Assembly (NCBI GenBank): GCA_021736215.1
Contig: JAIPGI010000004.1
Coordinates: 1 to 64,000, forward strand
DNA from: Candidatus Altimarinota bacterium
GTDB taxonomy: Bacteria > Patescibacteriota > Gracilibacteria > UBA4473
DNA: 64,000 nucleotides
Direction of reading: 5' to 3'
Under the pieces are notes generated by a model that searched no databases, was not told the DNA's origin, and saw only the letters and a program-made list of their open reading frames with translations. The position numbers were made by a program, and so were the translations under genes. Shown one piece after another: positions 1 through 7,417 of this stretch (within the stretch, counting starts at the first letter, position 1; each line of letters opens with the position of its first letter).

Positions 1-7
1 CAACTCG

Positions 8-33
8 TCATCCCCATGAAGATGGGGATCCAA
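8..33. repeat. GTCATCCCC-type intergenic palindrome
   Basis: A short hairpin (ATCCCCAT / ATGGGGAT, loop GAAG) is preceded by GTC and followed by CCA. It has the same layout, GTCATYCC...GGRATCCA, as the repeats near 15123 and 32762, so it looks like one copy of a dispersed family. Positions 34-199 hold no gene that I can support. Confidence 0.5.
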
Positions 34-199
34 AGCTGTCCGTGTGTAATTTATCTGGACTAACTTTTTGTTAGTGTAAATATCATAGAATAGAAGTCCT
101 AGATTCCTCCTGCTTTGGCGGGAGAAATATCTTCCTTCTTTGTATTTCAAAAACACTATTTCAAAGATTCTTCGGCTTCACCTCAGAAAGACATTTCTT

Positions 200-1135
200 T
201 TAGAAGTACAACTTCGATACAGACTTATGTTCGACGACATTGCGTACTACTTCTGCGAAGAGTGGTGCCATAGAGATAGTTTTGAAATTCTTAGGAGGAT
301 TCTCGACTGGCAAACTATCGGTAAATATCGCTTCAGTCAGCCCTGATTTCACAAGATTTTCTTTGGCATTTCCCGAAAGTATCGCATGCGTTCCACAGAG
401 ATACACTCCTTTATTGGCTCCATTTTTGACTAGTGCTTCAACCGCTCCGATAACAGATCCTCCTGTGTCGACCATGTCATCCACGATAATGGGGGTTTTC
501 CCTTTCACATCTCCTATGACATGCGTCACTTCTGATTTATTATGTTCTGGTCGTTGCTTGTGGAGAATCGCAAGCCCAACACCAAGCGCATCTGCAAATT
601 TTTTCGCATCTTTGGCCCCTCCCGCATCAGGGGAAACGACGACTGTGTCTTTGAGGTTTTTAGATTGGAGGTACTTTACAAATTCCTTTTTAGGATTGAG
701 GTTATCAACGGGACAGTCAAAAAATCCCTGTATTTGATCCGAATGCAGATGCATGGTTATGACGTGATCCGCACCAGCATTCACAATCATATTCGCAAAA
801 AGTTTTGCTGAAATCCCTTCTCTGGGTGCATGAATTTTGTCCTGACGAGAGTAGGCGAAGTATGGCATAATCACATGAACACTTTTTGCAAAACTCTTTT
901 TGGCGGCATCAATCATAAGTAAAAGCTCAATCAGGTCGTCATTCATTTGTCCCGTACGACAAGTCTGAACGAGGAACACTTCCTGTCCTCGAAATGTTTC
1001 TTCATATTTGACGTACATTTCCCCGCATGCAAAACGTTTGAGTGTTATTTCTCCCAACGCTGTCCCGAGATGTTTCGCAACAGCTTGAGCAAAAACGGGA
1101 TGAGAAGAGCCGGAAAAGATTTTGAATTGATCCAT
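200..1135 (-). CDS. prs: Ribose-phosphate pyrophosphokinase (PRPP synthetase)
   Basis: It makes PRPP from ribose 5-phosphate and ATP in the cytoplasm, feeding nucleotide synthesis and salvage. The protein begins MDQFKIFSGSSHPVFAQ, which matches the family N-terminus, and runs 311 residues, the usual length. Visible motifs are the RQDK region (FAYSRQDKIHAPREGISAK), the histidine segment MHLHSDQIQGFF and the PRPP-binding loop IIVDDMVDTGGSV. The frame stays open upstream to 1252, but those extra codons (containing PLFQRGKR) are translated intergenic palindrome, so I place the start at 1135. An ATG at 1168 is a possible alternative. The gene is alone on this strand here. Confidence 0.93.
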   Translation of the reverse strand: MDQFKIFSGSSHPVFAQAVAKHLGTALGEITLKRFACGEMYVKYEETFRGQEVFLVQTCRTGQMNDDLIELLLMIDAAKKSFAKSVHVIMPYFAYSRQDKIHAPREGISAKLFANMIVNAGADHVITMHLHSDQIQGFFDCPVDNLNPKKEFVKYLQSKNLKDTVVVSPDAGGAKDAKKFADALGVGLAILHKQRPEHNKSEVTHVIGDVKGKTPIIVDDMVDTGGSVIGAVEALVKNGANKGVYLCGTHAILSGNAKENLVKSGLTEAIFTDSLPVENPPKNFKTISMAPLFAEVVRNVVEHKSVSKLYF

Positions 1136-1186
1136 CGAGGAGCATTGTGTGGCAAATTCTTTCTCCATGTCAAGAGAGATTCTCTT

Positions 1187-1205
1187 CCCCCTTTGAAAAA
1201 GGGGG
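1187..1205. repeat. CCCCCTTT-GAA-AAAGGGGG palindrome
   Basis: An 8-bp stem with a 3-nt loop, continuing into GGGACTACGGAGGGATTT. The same core followed by a G-rich tail occurs at 51832-51862 and, inside a gene, at 17848-17887. It lies just upstream of prs and creates an apparent N-terminal extension of that reading frame. Confidence 0.65.
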
Positions 1206-1241
1206 ACTACGGAGGGATTTTTATTGTGACAATTTTTGTAG

Positions 1242-1303
1242 GGGCGTATCACTGATACGCCCTTTTAAAGTTCGAACTCAGGGATACTTTGAGTTCGAAC
1301 TTT
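1242..1303. terminator. Tandem hairpins between prs and the glycosyltransferase
   Basis: Two inverted repeats follow each other. GGGCGTATCA/TGATACGCCC (1242-1262) is followed by TTTT. A 14-bp stem, AAAGTTCGAACTCA/TGAGTTCGAACTTT with a 9-nt loop (1267-1303), is followed by TTTCC on the plus strand. A third, CCCCTCCCT/AGGGAGGGG, lies at 1331-1349. The flanking genes diverge, so a terminator role is not demanded by the layout. These may simply be repeat elements. Confidence 0.35.
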
Positions 1304-1398
1304 TCCTTCTTTCTGTATTCCCGCCCCTAACCCCTCCCTAAGGGAGGGGAATTTTCATCTTTTTGCCAAATCGATCTCCACTCAGTACACTTCTGACG

Positions 1399-2199
1399 AT
1401 GTCGCAAATGCAGAAACCACTTCTTTCTATTATTACCGTGAGCTACGGAGGATCTGAAAAAATAAAAAATCTTCTCAATTCCCTTCTTTCTCATGCTCCT
1501 TCGGTAACTTGGGAATGGATTGTTGTTGACAATGCCTCTGCAAAAAATGACGGTGAGAAAACACAAAAAATTCTTTCTAATACCCCCCAAGCACACCTCG
1601 TGCAACTTCAAAAAAACCTAGGATTTGGAGGGGGAAATGATGAAGGAGTGAAATTCTCTCATGGAGAATTTTTGGCATTTATTAATCCCGATATCGAAGT
1701 GCAGGGAGGCTGTATTGATAGATTGCTGGAAGCCATTCAAAAAGATTCAACAATTGGCATTGCTTCACCGTTGCTCCAAACTAGAGAAGGGAATCTCCTC
1801 GAAAACACATGGGATTTCCCAACTCTTTGGAGCCTTCTCTCTCGAAGATTGCGAACGAATATGAACAAGGGGGTCAAACCCCTTGTTCACCAAATAAACT
1901 CCGTTGCTTGGGCTCAAGGATCTTTTTTGGTAATGAGGAAATCTTTTTTTCAAAAACTTGGCGGATTTGATTCGAGATTTTTCCTTTTTTTCGAAGATAC
2001 GGATCTTTGTCGAAGATCTTGGGAAGCAGGAAAAAAGGTTGTGCAAGTTCCCCAAGCGAGAGCTTTTCATTCTGAACATAGGTTATCAGGAAAGGATATT
2101 TGGGGATCTATTTTTCGAAAAACATTTTGGATTCATGTGATTTCCATGATGAAGTATTTTCAGAAATGGAAGGGCCAATCCAAACCAAAAATATTCTGA
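1399..2199 (+). CDS. Glycosyltransferase family 2
   Basis: Predicted to transfer a sugar from a nucleotide-sugar donor, probably to envelope polysaccharide; the acceptor is unknown. The 266-aa protein has a GT-A fold with LLSIITVSYGG at the N-terminus, IVVDNAS, KNLGFGGGNDEG and the DxD-like FINPDIEV. A later motif, FFEDTDLCRRSWEAGKKV, is typical of the rhamnosyltransferase-like (WbbL-type) branch. No membrane segment is evident. I chose the ATG at 1399 (MSQMQKPLL); 1408 is equally possible because neither has a clear ribosome site. It precedes tatD by 37 bp on the same strand. Confidence 0.85.
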   Translation: MSQMQKPLLSIITVSYGGSEKIKNLLNSLLSHAPSVTWEWIVVDNASAKNDGEKTQKILSNTPQAHLVQLQKNLGFGGGNDEGVKFSHGEFLAFINPDIEVQGGCIDRLLEAIQKDSTIGIASPLLQTREGNLLENTWDFPTLWSLLSRRLRTNMNKGVKPLVHQINSVAWAQGSFLVMRKSFFQKLGGFDSRFFLFFEDTDLCRRSWEAGKKVVQVPQARAFHSEHRLSGKDIWGSIFRKTFWIHVISMMKYFQKWKGQSKPKIF

Positions 2200-2236
2200 A
2201 AACAAGGCTGATCAACCTCGCCTTCCATAAAAAACC

Positions 2237-3130
2237 ATGCAAATTGCTGACACACACACGCATCTTTACTTCACTTCCTTTGATCGGGATCGAAATGAGG
2301 TGATAAAGCGAAATAAAAAAAGTGGGATAGATTTGGAGGTTCAGATCGGTGTCGATGAGATAACAAGTATCGCGGCTCTTGATCTCGCAAAAAAGCATGA
2401 CCATATGTACTGCACCCTCGGTGTCCATCCCTGTGATACCGAAAATTGTTTTCATCCAAATCCTCAATATCTCCCTCAAGGATTCGGAAATTACAAATTA
2501 CAAGCTCAAAACTTTGATGAACTTTTTTCACTTTTCGAAAAGTTGACAGAGCAAAATCCTCACAAGATTGTGGGATTCGGGGAGACGGGACTTGATCTCT
2601 ATCACAAAAACACCCCTGAACTCTTTCAACTTCAGAAAGATATTTTCCGTCGGCACATTTCTTTATCCCGAAAGTTCGAAAAACCGATAGTTATCCATGG
2701 AAGAAACTCGCAAAAAGAAATGCTGGAATTTTTATCCCGAGAAATAAATCCCGGGATCAAAGCATCAAAAATCCCAGGATTGGGAAAAGTAACAGGCGTG
2801 ATCCATTGCTTCAGCGAAGACACGGAATATGCCAATATCATGACACAAAAATACGGGTTTTATTTGGGCATTGGAGGCGTTGCAACCTACCCCAATGCAC
2901 GAAAAGTGCGAGAAGCGATTGTATCAACTCCTATTGAGTTTCTCGTGACCGAAACAGACGCTCCATTTCTCGTCCCTCAAGGACACAAAGAGCAGACGAA
3001 ACGAAATGAATCATCATTTTTACCAGAAGTAGTAACCCTTATTGCTGAACTCAAAAAAATATCCCAAGAAGAATGTGCGGAAATACTTTTTCAAAACGCA
3101 CGGAAATTATTTCAAATACCTCCTGGCTAG
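2237..3130 (+). CDS. tatD: TatD-family metal-dependent DNase
   Basis: A TIM-barrel metal hydrolase related to TatD/YcfH, usually a 3'-5' exonuclease or D-aminoacyl-tRNA-related hydrolase. Metal ligands can be seen in order: DTHTHL at the N-terminus, GFGETGLD, PIVIHGR, GVIHCFSED and TETDAPFL. At 297 aa it is slightly longer than the usual 260, with added sequence around residues 65-100. Its last 24 bp overlap the 3' end of the convergent pgi gene, an unusually tight convergent overlap. Confidence 0.9.
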   Translation: MQIADTHTHLYFTSFDRDRNEVIKRNKKSGIDLEVQIGVDEITSIAALDLAKKHDHMYCTLGVHPCDTENCFHPNPQYLPQGFGNYKLQAQNFDELFSLFEKLTEQNPHKIVGFGETGLDLYHKNTPELFQLQKDIFRRHISLSRKFEKPIVIHGRNSQKEMLEFLSREINPGIKASKIPGLGKVTGVIHCFSEDTEYANIMTQKYGFYLGIGGVATYPNARKVREAIVSTPIEFLVTETDAPFLVPQGHKEQTKRNESSFLPEVVTLIAELKKISQEECAEILFQNARKLFQIPPG

Positions 3131-4276
3131 TTCCTTCGCTCGTTCTACTCCTGGTTGGTTGAATGTATCAATCTCCATCAATTCTCCCAAAAATGCAGTA
3201 ACTCCCTCGAAAAAGAAAAAAAGTTGCCCCAACACTACTGATGATATTTCTGATATGGCAATCACCACGTTGGGACGGTTGAGTTCGGTCAAAGAATCTG
3301 CTGTCGCTTGCATTTCCGCATGAAGAAGTCGCAAAAAACTTTCTTCTCCTTGAAGGCTTTCTACTTTGAGAAAAATCACGAATTTATCGCGAGGTCCTTG
3401 GGCCAAAAGTTGCAATAATGAGTGTTGATCAGTAACTCCTTGTGCCATAATTGGGGTAATGCCTTTATTGTCTTTCCCTGTCGATTCCGCAATGAGTTGA
3501 GACCACCATTCGGAAAAGCTTCTCATTTGCGCCGAATAAGGCATGAAGACGTGCTGGGTTATTTGTTTTTGAAAAAACAAATACTGCAACAGTGCTAATT
3601 GGAAAGGGGTGTTCTCTTCGAAATTGGTCGATAAAAATCTCCCACACATTTCCTTGGCTCCTGCCAAAAGTGCTCGAATATCAATGCCAAGCAAACTTGC
3701 CGGAAGTAGTCCCACCACCGAAAGCACTGAAAAACGTCCTCCAACATTCTCTGGAACCGTAAATACAGGAATATTTTTAGTCTTTGCTATTTTACGAAGT
3801 GTTCCCTCCGTTCCCGTTACAAACACAAAATTCTCACAAGAAACCCGTGAAGAAAAATACTCATATTGAGTGAGTGTCTCAAGGGTATTCCCTGATTTAG
3901 AAATAACGAGAAAAAGGGCTTTTTGAATATTTATTTGAGATTCTAGATCAGCAATAACTACGGGATCAATATTGTCCAAAACATGAAATGTAGGAGCGCC
4001 TTTCTCCCTCAATATATCTCTTAGAGCCTTCGCTCCGAGGGCCGATCCCCCAATCCCCAAAAGCACGATATCGGTGTATTTCCCTCGGCAGTTTTGTGCA
4101 AATTTTTCGATATCGACAATTATTTTCTCGTCTGTTAAAACATCCACAAACCCTTGTTCCCGAGAAGAAATTGCTTGGAGATACTTGGATATTTTTGATT
4201 GATACGACTTCCATTCTTTTGGAGAAATCCCACAAGTGGTGCTGATGCGAGAAAGAGCCGAAAAATCAAGTTCCAT
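3107..4276 (-). CDS. pgi: Glucose-6-phosphate isomerase
   Basis: It interconverts glucose 6-phosphate and fructose 6-phosphate. The SIS-fold motifs are clear: LGIGGSALGAKALRD, VISKSGNTLETLTQYE, PENVGGRFSVLS, GVTDQHSLLQLL, and FNQPGVERAKELA near the C-terminus carrying the conserved lysine. At 389 aa it is shorter than the 550-aa enterobacterial enzyme, as is usual for compact bacterial forms. The 3' end overlaps tatD on the other strand. It is the only glycolytic gene in the window. Confidence 0.93.
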   Translation of the reverse strand: MELDFSALSRISTTCGISPKEWKSYQSKISKYLQAISSREQGFVDVLTDEKIIVDIEKFAQNCRGKYTDIVLLGIGGSALGAKALRDILREKGAPTFHVLDNIDPVVIADLESQINIQKALFLVISKSGNTLETLTQYEYFSSRVSCENFVFVTGTEGTLRKIAKTKNIPVFTVPENVGGRFSVLSVVGLLPASLLGIDIRALLAGAKEMCGRFLSTNFEENTPFQLALLQYLFFQKQITQHVFMPYSAQMRSFSEWWSQLIAESTGKDNKGITPIMAQGVTDQHSLLQLLAQGPRDKFVIFLKVESLQGEESFLRLLHAEMQATADSLTELNRPNVVIAISEISSVVLGQLFFFFEGVTAFLGELMEIDTFNQPGVERAKELARRYLK

Positions 4277-4312
4277 AGAGAAATTTCTAACAACTGGATT
4301 GTATCACGAATT

Positions 4313-4340
4313 GTAGGGACGTGCCATGGCACGTCCCTAC
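4313..4340. repeat. 28-bp perfect palindrome
   Basis: The half-site is GTAGGGACGTGCCA, followed by its exact complement with no loop. It begins like the GTAGGGGCG hairpin at 1239-1262, suggesting one family of GTAGGGRCG palindromes. It lies between pgi and the Cys-rich gene and could form a cruciform. Confidence 0.75.
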
Positions 4341-4357
4341 GTCATACAAAAATTCGA

Positions 4358-4588
4358 TTATTTTTCCCCACATACTCCTCCACAAGCCGATCCTTGCCCA
4401 GTGCATTGAGACTGTCCACATTGCCCCACGGAAGAGCACCCACATTGTCCTCCTCTCACGCAAGCTGACTGAACGAGGGTTTCTGTGACTTCTACGGCAT
4501 CACTTACTTGTGCGCGAGAAGTCAAAACATAGCCACCGATAGTGGCAACAAGAAGGAACATACCGAGACCGAAAAGTGTTGTTTTCAT
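4358..4588 (-). CDS. Small exported cysteine-rich protein
   Basis: A 76-aa protein of no family I recognise. Residues 5-24 form a hydrophobic export signal or anchor. The last 34 residues hold seven cysteines (43, 49, 51, 57, 62, 69, 73) among Gly, Gln and Ser, in patterns such as CGC and CGQSQC. Such a tail could bind metal or be disulfide-linked; which one is inference. It lies 27 bp downstream of the DUF305 gene on the same strand and probably shares its transcript. Confidence 0.7.
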   Translation of the reverse strand: MKTTLFGLGMFLLVATIGGYVLTSRAQVSDAVEVTETLVQSACVRGGQCGCSSVGQCGQSQCTGQGSACGGVCGEK

Positions 4589-4615
4589 AATGAAAATTGT
4601 TGTTAAAAAAATAAA

Positions 4616-5020
4616 TTATTGTTGTTGGCTTCCAGTGAACCAATTTTGCATAAAAGCGATTTCTTCTTGTTGGGCTTTTATGATGTTTTGAGCGAGTGTT
4701 TTTATTTCCTCGTTTTTGCCATATTTCAAAACTATTTGAGCCATATCAATAGCTCCTTGGTGGTGAGGTATCATTCCCGTAACAAAATCGATATCCGCAT
4801 CCCCTGAAAAAGAGATATTCATATCTTTATGCATTTTCATATTGGCTTCAAAAAATGCTTTGGAAGAAGGATCTGCTGAAGGCATATCCATATTCATCAT
4901 GGAATGATCCATGTTTTGCATATCCATGCTCGGGCAAGTCTTCACATCTTTGTCGGAAACGATAAACGTACATCCAAATAAAAGAAATGGGATAGTGAAA
5001 GCGAAAATTAGTTTTTTCAT
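4616..5020 (-). CDS. DUF305 lipoprotein, Met/His-rich
   Basis: A 134-aa protein with a lipoprotein signal (LLFGC, Cys17). Residues 30-67 are dense in Met and His (SMDMQNMDHSMMNMDM). The DUF305 signature MIPHHQGAIDMA is at 83-94. Members of this family are ferritin-like four-helix proteins, several of them tied to copper or silver tolerance; the Met/His segment fits periplasmic or surface copper binding. It is flanked by two other small exported cysteine-containing proteins on the same strand, so the three look like one metal-handling unit. The metal itself is inference. Confidence 0.85.
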   Translation of the reverse strand: MKKLIFAFTIPFLLFGCTFIVSDKDVKTCPSMDMQNMDHSMMNMDMPSADPSSKAFFEANMKMHKDMNISFSGDADIDFVTGMIPHHQGAIDMAQIVLKYGKNEEIKTLAQNIIKAQQEEIAFMQNWFTGSQQQ

Positions 5021-5091
5021 GATTCAGAGGAAATAAAAAAAATAAAAACTATCAGAATTATTCTGATAAAAATAAATATTCCCTTTATCTT

Positions 5092-5490
5092 CTAAATCAC
5101 CAACACAATTGATGCTTGCGCAATCAAGTGCGAATGCAGTATCCGTAAATCATCGGGGGGGCTTCTATAATCAATGCTCACGTATTGAACAAATTTTGTG
5201 TTCAATAATTCATCCACAGAAACGAACTGAGCTGTTACAATATCTCGAAGCAGAAAATCCAATTTCTCTTGTACGAACTGAGAACTCCAAGCTTTTTCTG
5301 ATAAGACACAAGCCTGACAATCTCCCCTGGATTCATCTTGCGAAGTGATTTTCTCTACCATTTCTTGATGGCAAGGCACTGGAACTTTGGCCTCTGCTGC
5401 CCCCACATTCATCAACCCAAAACACGCCAAAAGCATGAATTTTGTAGCAACAAAAGAGAATGCGAACAGCTTTTTCATCAACTTGATCAT
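5092..5490 (-). CDS. Secreted protein with CHQ...CxxC motif
   Basis: A 132-aa protein with a signal peptide (residues about 6-33, ending near GAAEAKV). This is followed by PVPCHQEM and DCQACVLSEKAW. The layout resembles small secreted proteins found next to copper resistance genes (DUF2946-like), but I cannot assign it to a family. It is the first gene of the minus-strand run 5490 to 4358. Both ATG codons, at 5490 and 5478, are possible starts. Confidence 0.65.
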   Translation of the reverse strand: MIKLMKKLFAFSFVATKFMLLACFGLMNVGAAEAKVPVPCHQEMVEKITSQDESRGDCQACVLSEKAWSSQFVQEKLDFLLRDIVTAQFVSVDELLNTKFVQYVSIDYRSPPDDLRILHSHLIAQASIVLVI

Positions 5491-5550
5491 AGAAAAGAAA
5501 GAAAAAATTGCAAAGTTTAAAAAACTTTTTACACTCGGTTCGTTTTTCTC

Positions 5551-5603
5551 GGGGCATTAGCTCAGTCTTCTCTTCGATCGCTCAAGCGAGACTGAGTAAT
5601 GCC
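5551..5603. repeat. Partial tRNA-Ala 5' copy folded into an inverted repeat
   Basis: The first 15 bases (GGGGCATTAGCTCAG) repeat the 5' end of the tRNA-Ala gene at 5640-5654, and the bases before each copy are also alike (TCGTTT..C). The arm GGCATTAGCTCAGTC at 5553-5567 pairs with GACTGAGTAATGCC at 5590-5603, with a smaller TCGCT/AGCGA hairpin inside. It cannot be a working tRNA. It could be a duplication scar or tRNA pseudogene. Confidence 0.6.
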
Positions 5604-5639
5604 AAGCCGTTCAACTTCGTTGTTTCAAACTCGTTTCAC

Positions 5640-5716
5640 GGGGCATTAGCTCAGATGGCTAGAGCGCATCCATGGCATGGATGAGGCCAAGGGTTCGAGT
5701 CCCTTATGCTCCACCA
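5640..5716 (+). tRNA. tRNA-Ala (GGC)
   Basis: A 77-nt cloverleaf. The acceptor GGGGCAT pairs with ATGCTCC. The anticodon stem CATCC/GGATG encloses ATGGCAT, giving anticodon GGC. The T arm is AAGGG-TTCGAGT-CCCTT, and the CCA end is encoded. Its last 7 bases are the start of the element's 21-bp direct repeat, so the gene is the chromosomal integration site and stays intact. The recombinase gene runs antisense through most of it. Confidence 0.97.
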
Positions 5717-7214
5717 TAGTTGATTTATCACTTTCTAATTCGTCGGGAAGCACGAAGAGAAGCGGTTTTTCAACGGTTCCAACTCCAACGCTTCTTTTGT
5801 AAGGCACTCCCTTTGGAAATAGCATCTTTAGAGCGAGTCGTTTTTTATTAAAATCATCGGAAAGCCACAGTAGAGAAGGGTCTTGCAGGAATGCACAAAC
5901 TTCCTCAAGAGCGGTTCCAAAATCTTCTGTAGGTTGCTTGAATTGGTTTAACTTGTCTTTCAGTAGAATTTTTTCATTCTCCAATTTCTCAACCTTGTCT
6001 TCCATCGCCTTCCTCACAATATCATTGGAGGCTTTTAGAACTGCCTCTAGCGTACGATCTTGTTCTTTTGGTAACTCCACTAGTCTAGCTTGAAGTTTCT
6101 TTGTTATAGCTTCATTTTCTTTTATTTTCTTATCCCATACATCTAGCAGTATTGCTTTTAGAAGTGTTAATGATTCTTGTTTCGGCTTCATCTTTCCTAT
6201 AGCGTTGGATAATTCTGATTCAAGAATATCTTTATCAATTCCTTTCCATCGAGCTGAACATTTTTTATTCCGACAATGGTAATAGGGATAGCTCTTATTT
6301 CTTCCTTTGGAAAAACTAGCTGTCATTGCTATTCCGCACTTATCGCAACACACAAACCCGCGAGCAGGAAAATCAAGATGTAGATCAGCTCTTTTTTGGG
6401 TCTTTATCTTCGATTTAAGGCGAGTTTGTATCTTATTGTAGGTTTCTATACTAATAAGAGCTTCGTGGTGTCCTTGAAGCAATTTTATATCCCACTTAGG
6501 GTAAGCAATATATCCTGTATAAAGTATGTGAGATAGAATTTTATCAACTGATTGCAAGGTAAGTTTTTTCGCTTTGAGAGGAACGAATCCTCTTTGATTT
6601 AGAAAGCGTACAAAATCTATTTTTGTTTCTAATATCCCATTCGCAAAACACTCTAGTCCTTCTTTGACGATACTAGCATTTGGCTCTACTGGAGAGAGAA
6701 GTTTTCCGTGCAAAGGATGTTTGATATATTCATATCCTGCGACAGGTTTAAAAACCCAATATCCGCTTTCAAGTCTTGCCCTCATCTTTTGATTTACCTG
6801 TCTTGTGTTTTGTTTTCGATCTAATTGATTCTTTCCTGCCATAATCAGTTCAATAAACTCTCCTTCAGGGCTATCATCAAAATTGTAATTCGGACATTCA
6901 AGAGTTGCCCCTCTGGAGCTTAACTCTACTCTCATTTGAATATGAACTTTTACATCTCGTGCTAACCGACTCAGATCATCAAAAATAATAACATAGTTCT
7001 CTTTGAGATTTTTATCCAAGTAGGCAACAAGGTTTCTCATAGCAGGTCGCTCAAAGAGTCCTCCCGAAATCCCTTCATCAGGAAATACTTTTACTACATC
7101 ATAACCTTTGTCTTTTGCATACTTCCGACATCTCGATTCTTGAGAGTCCAAACCATGCCCCTCCCTCACTTGTCTTTGAGAGGATACTCGGCAGTAGATG
7201 AGAGCTTTTTTCAT
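5646..7214 (-). CDS. Large serine recombinase (integrase), tail fused to antisense tRNA
   Basis: A 522-aa site-specific recombinase. The resolvase domain (1-145) has YCRVSS with the catalytic Ser at 11 and DDLSRLARD. A recombinase domain (about 165-270) follows, then a zinc ribbon (CDKCG...CRNKKC, about 288-320) and a coiled coil (about 360-425). The start is in an ATGA overlap with the 44-aa ORF. Residues 496-501 are encoded by the attachment core. The last 21 residues (from EHKGLEPLASS) are the antisense of tRNA-Ala, not native protein. Read through a closed circle, the frame would instead use the tail at 13391-13523, giving about 538 aa. Confidence 0.93.
   Translation of the reverse strand: MKKALIYCRVSSQRQVREGHGLDSQESRCRKYAKDKGYDVVKVFPDEGISGGLFERPAMRNLVAYLDKNLKENYVIIFDDLSRLARDVKVHIQMRVELSSRGATLECPNYNFDDSPEGEFIELIMAGKNQLDRKQNTRQVNQKMRARLESGYWVFKPVAGYEYIKHPLHGKLLSPVEPNASIVKEGLECFANGILETKIDFVRFLNQRGFVPLKAKKLTLQSVDKILSHILYTGYIAYPKWDIKLLQGHHEALISIETYNKIQTRLKSKIKTQKRADLHLDFPARGFVCCDKCGIAMTASFSKGRNKSYPYYHCRNKKCSARWKGIDKDILESELSNAIGKMKPKQESLTLLKAILLDVWDKKIKENEAITKKLQARLVELPKEQDRTLEAVLKASNDIVRKAMEDKVEKLENEKILLKDKLNQFKQPTEDFGTALEEVCAFLQDPSLLWLSDDFNKKRLALKMLFPKGVPYKRSVGVGTVEKPLLFVLPDELESDKSTMVEHKGLEPLASSMPWMRSSHLS
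5710..5730. other. Left attachment site (attL core)
   Basis: The left copy of the 21-bp direct repeat. Bases 1-7 (TCCACCA) are the tRNA-Ala 3' terminus, and the rest encodes residues around DKSTMV of the recombinase on the minus strand. Identity ends at C5731 versus A13524 on the right and at C5709 versus G13502 on the left. Confidence 0.88.
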
Positions 7215-7345
7215 GATAGGGAAGGGAAATATTGGTCAGCTATTTCTTGAGATAATTGATAGAGTCCGTTTCGGATTTCTTCAATTTCTTGATCGGTAAG
7301 TTCTGTGGTTCCGAGTATTTTTCTACATTCTTCTATGGTTAACAT
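7211..7345 (-). CDS. 44-aa small protein coupled to the recombinase
   Basis: The reading frame begins MLTIEECRKILG and ends YFPSLS. Its stop overlaps the recombinase start as ATGA (7211-7214), a layout that favours translational coupling. The sequence is acidic and helical (TDQEIEEIRNGLYQLSQEIA). Small ORFs with a similar EECRKILG...EIEEIRxxLYxLxxxI pattern accompany serine recombinases in other genomes as far as I recall. The function is unknown; a recombination directionality factor or simple coupling leader are possibilities. The 72 bp between it and the regulator hold no other gene. Confidence 0.7.
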   Translation of the reverse strand: MLTIEECRKILGTTELTDQEIEEIRNGLYQLSQEIADQYFPSLS

Positions 7346-7417
7346 TAGAGAGTACAGTATCCCTCATGGCAGGATCGCTACCACTTGGAAGGAAGTTTGA
7401 AAGCTGGGATCGCCAAC

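Noticed and set aside
200-1252. 350-aa version of Prs
   Set aside because: The extra N-terminus is the translation of a palindromic repeat; the conserved start is at 1135.
5646-5709. C-terminal GLEPLASSMPWMRSSHLS of the recombinase as a functional motif
   Set aside because: It is exactly the antisense translation of tRNA-Ala and would not exist before integration.
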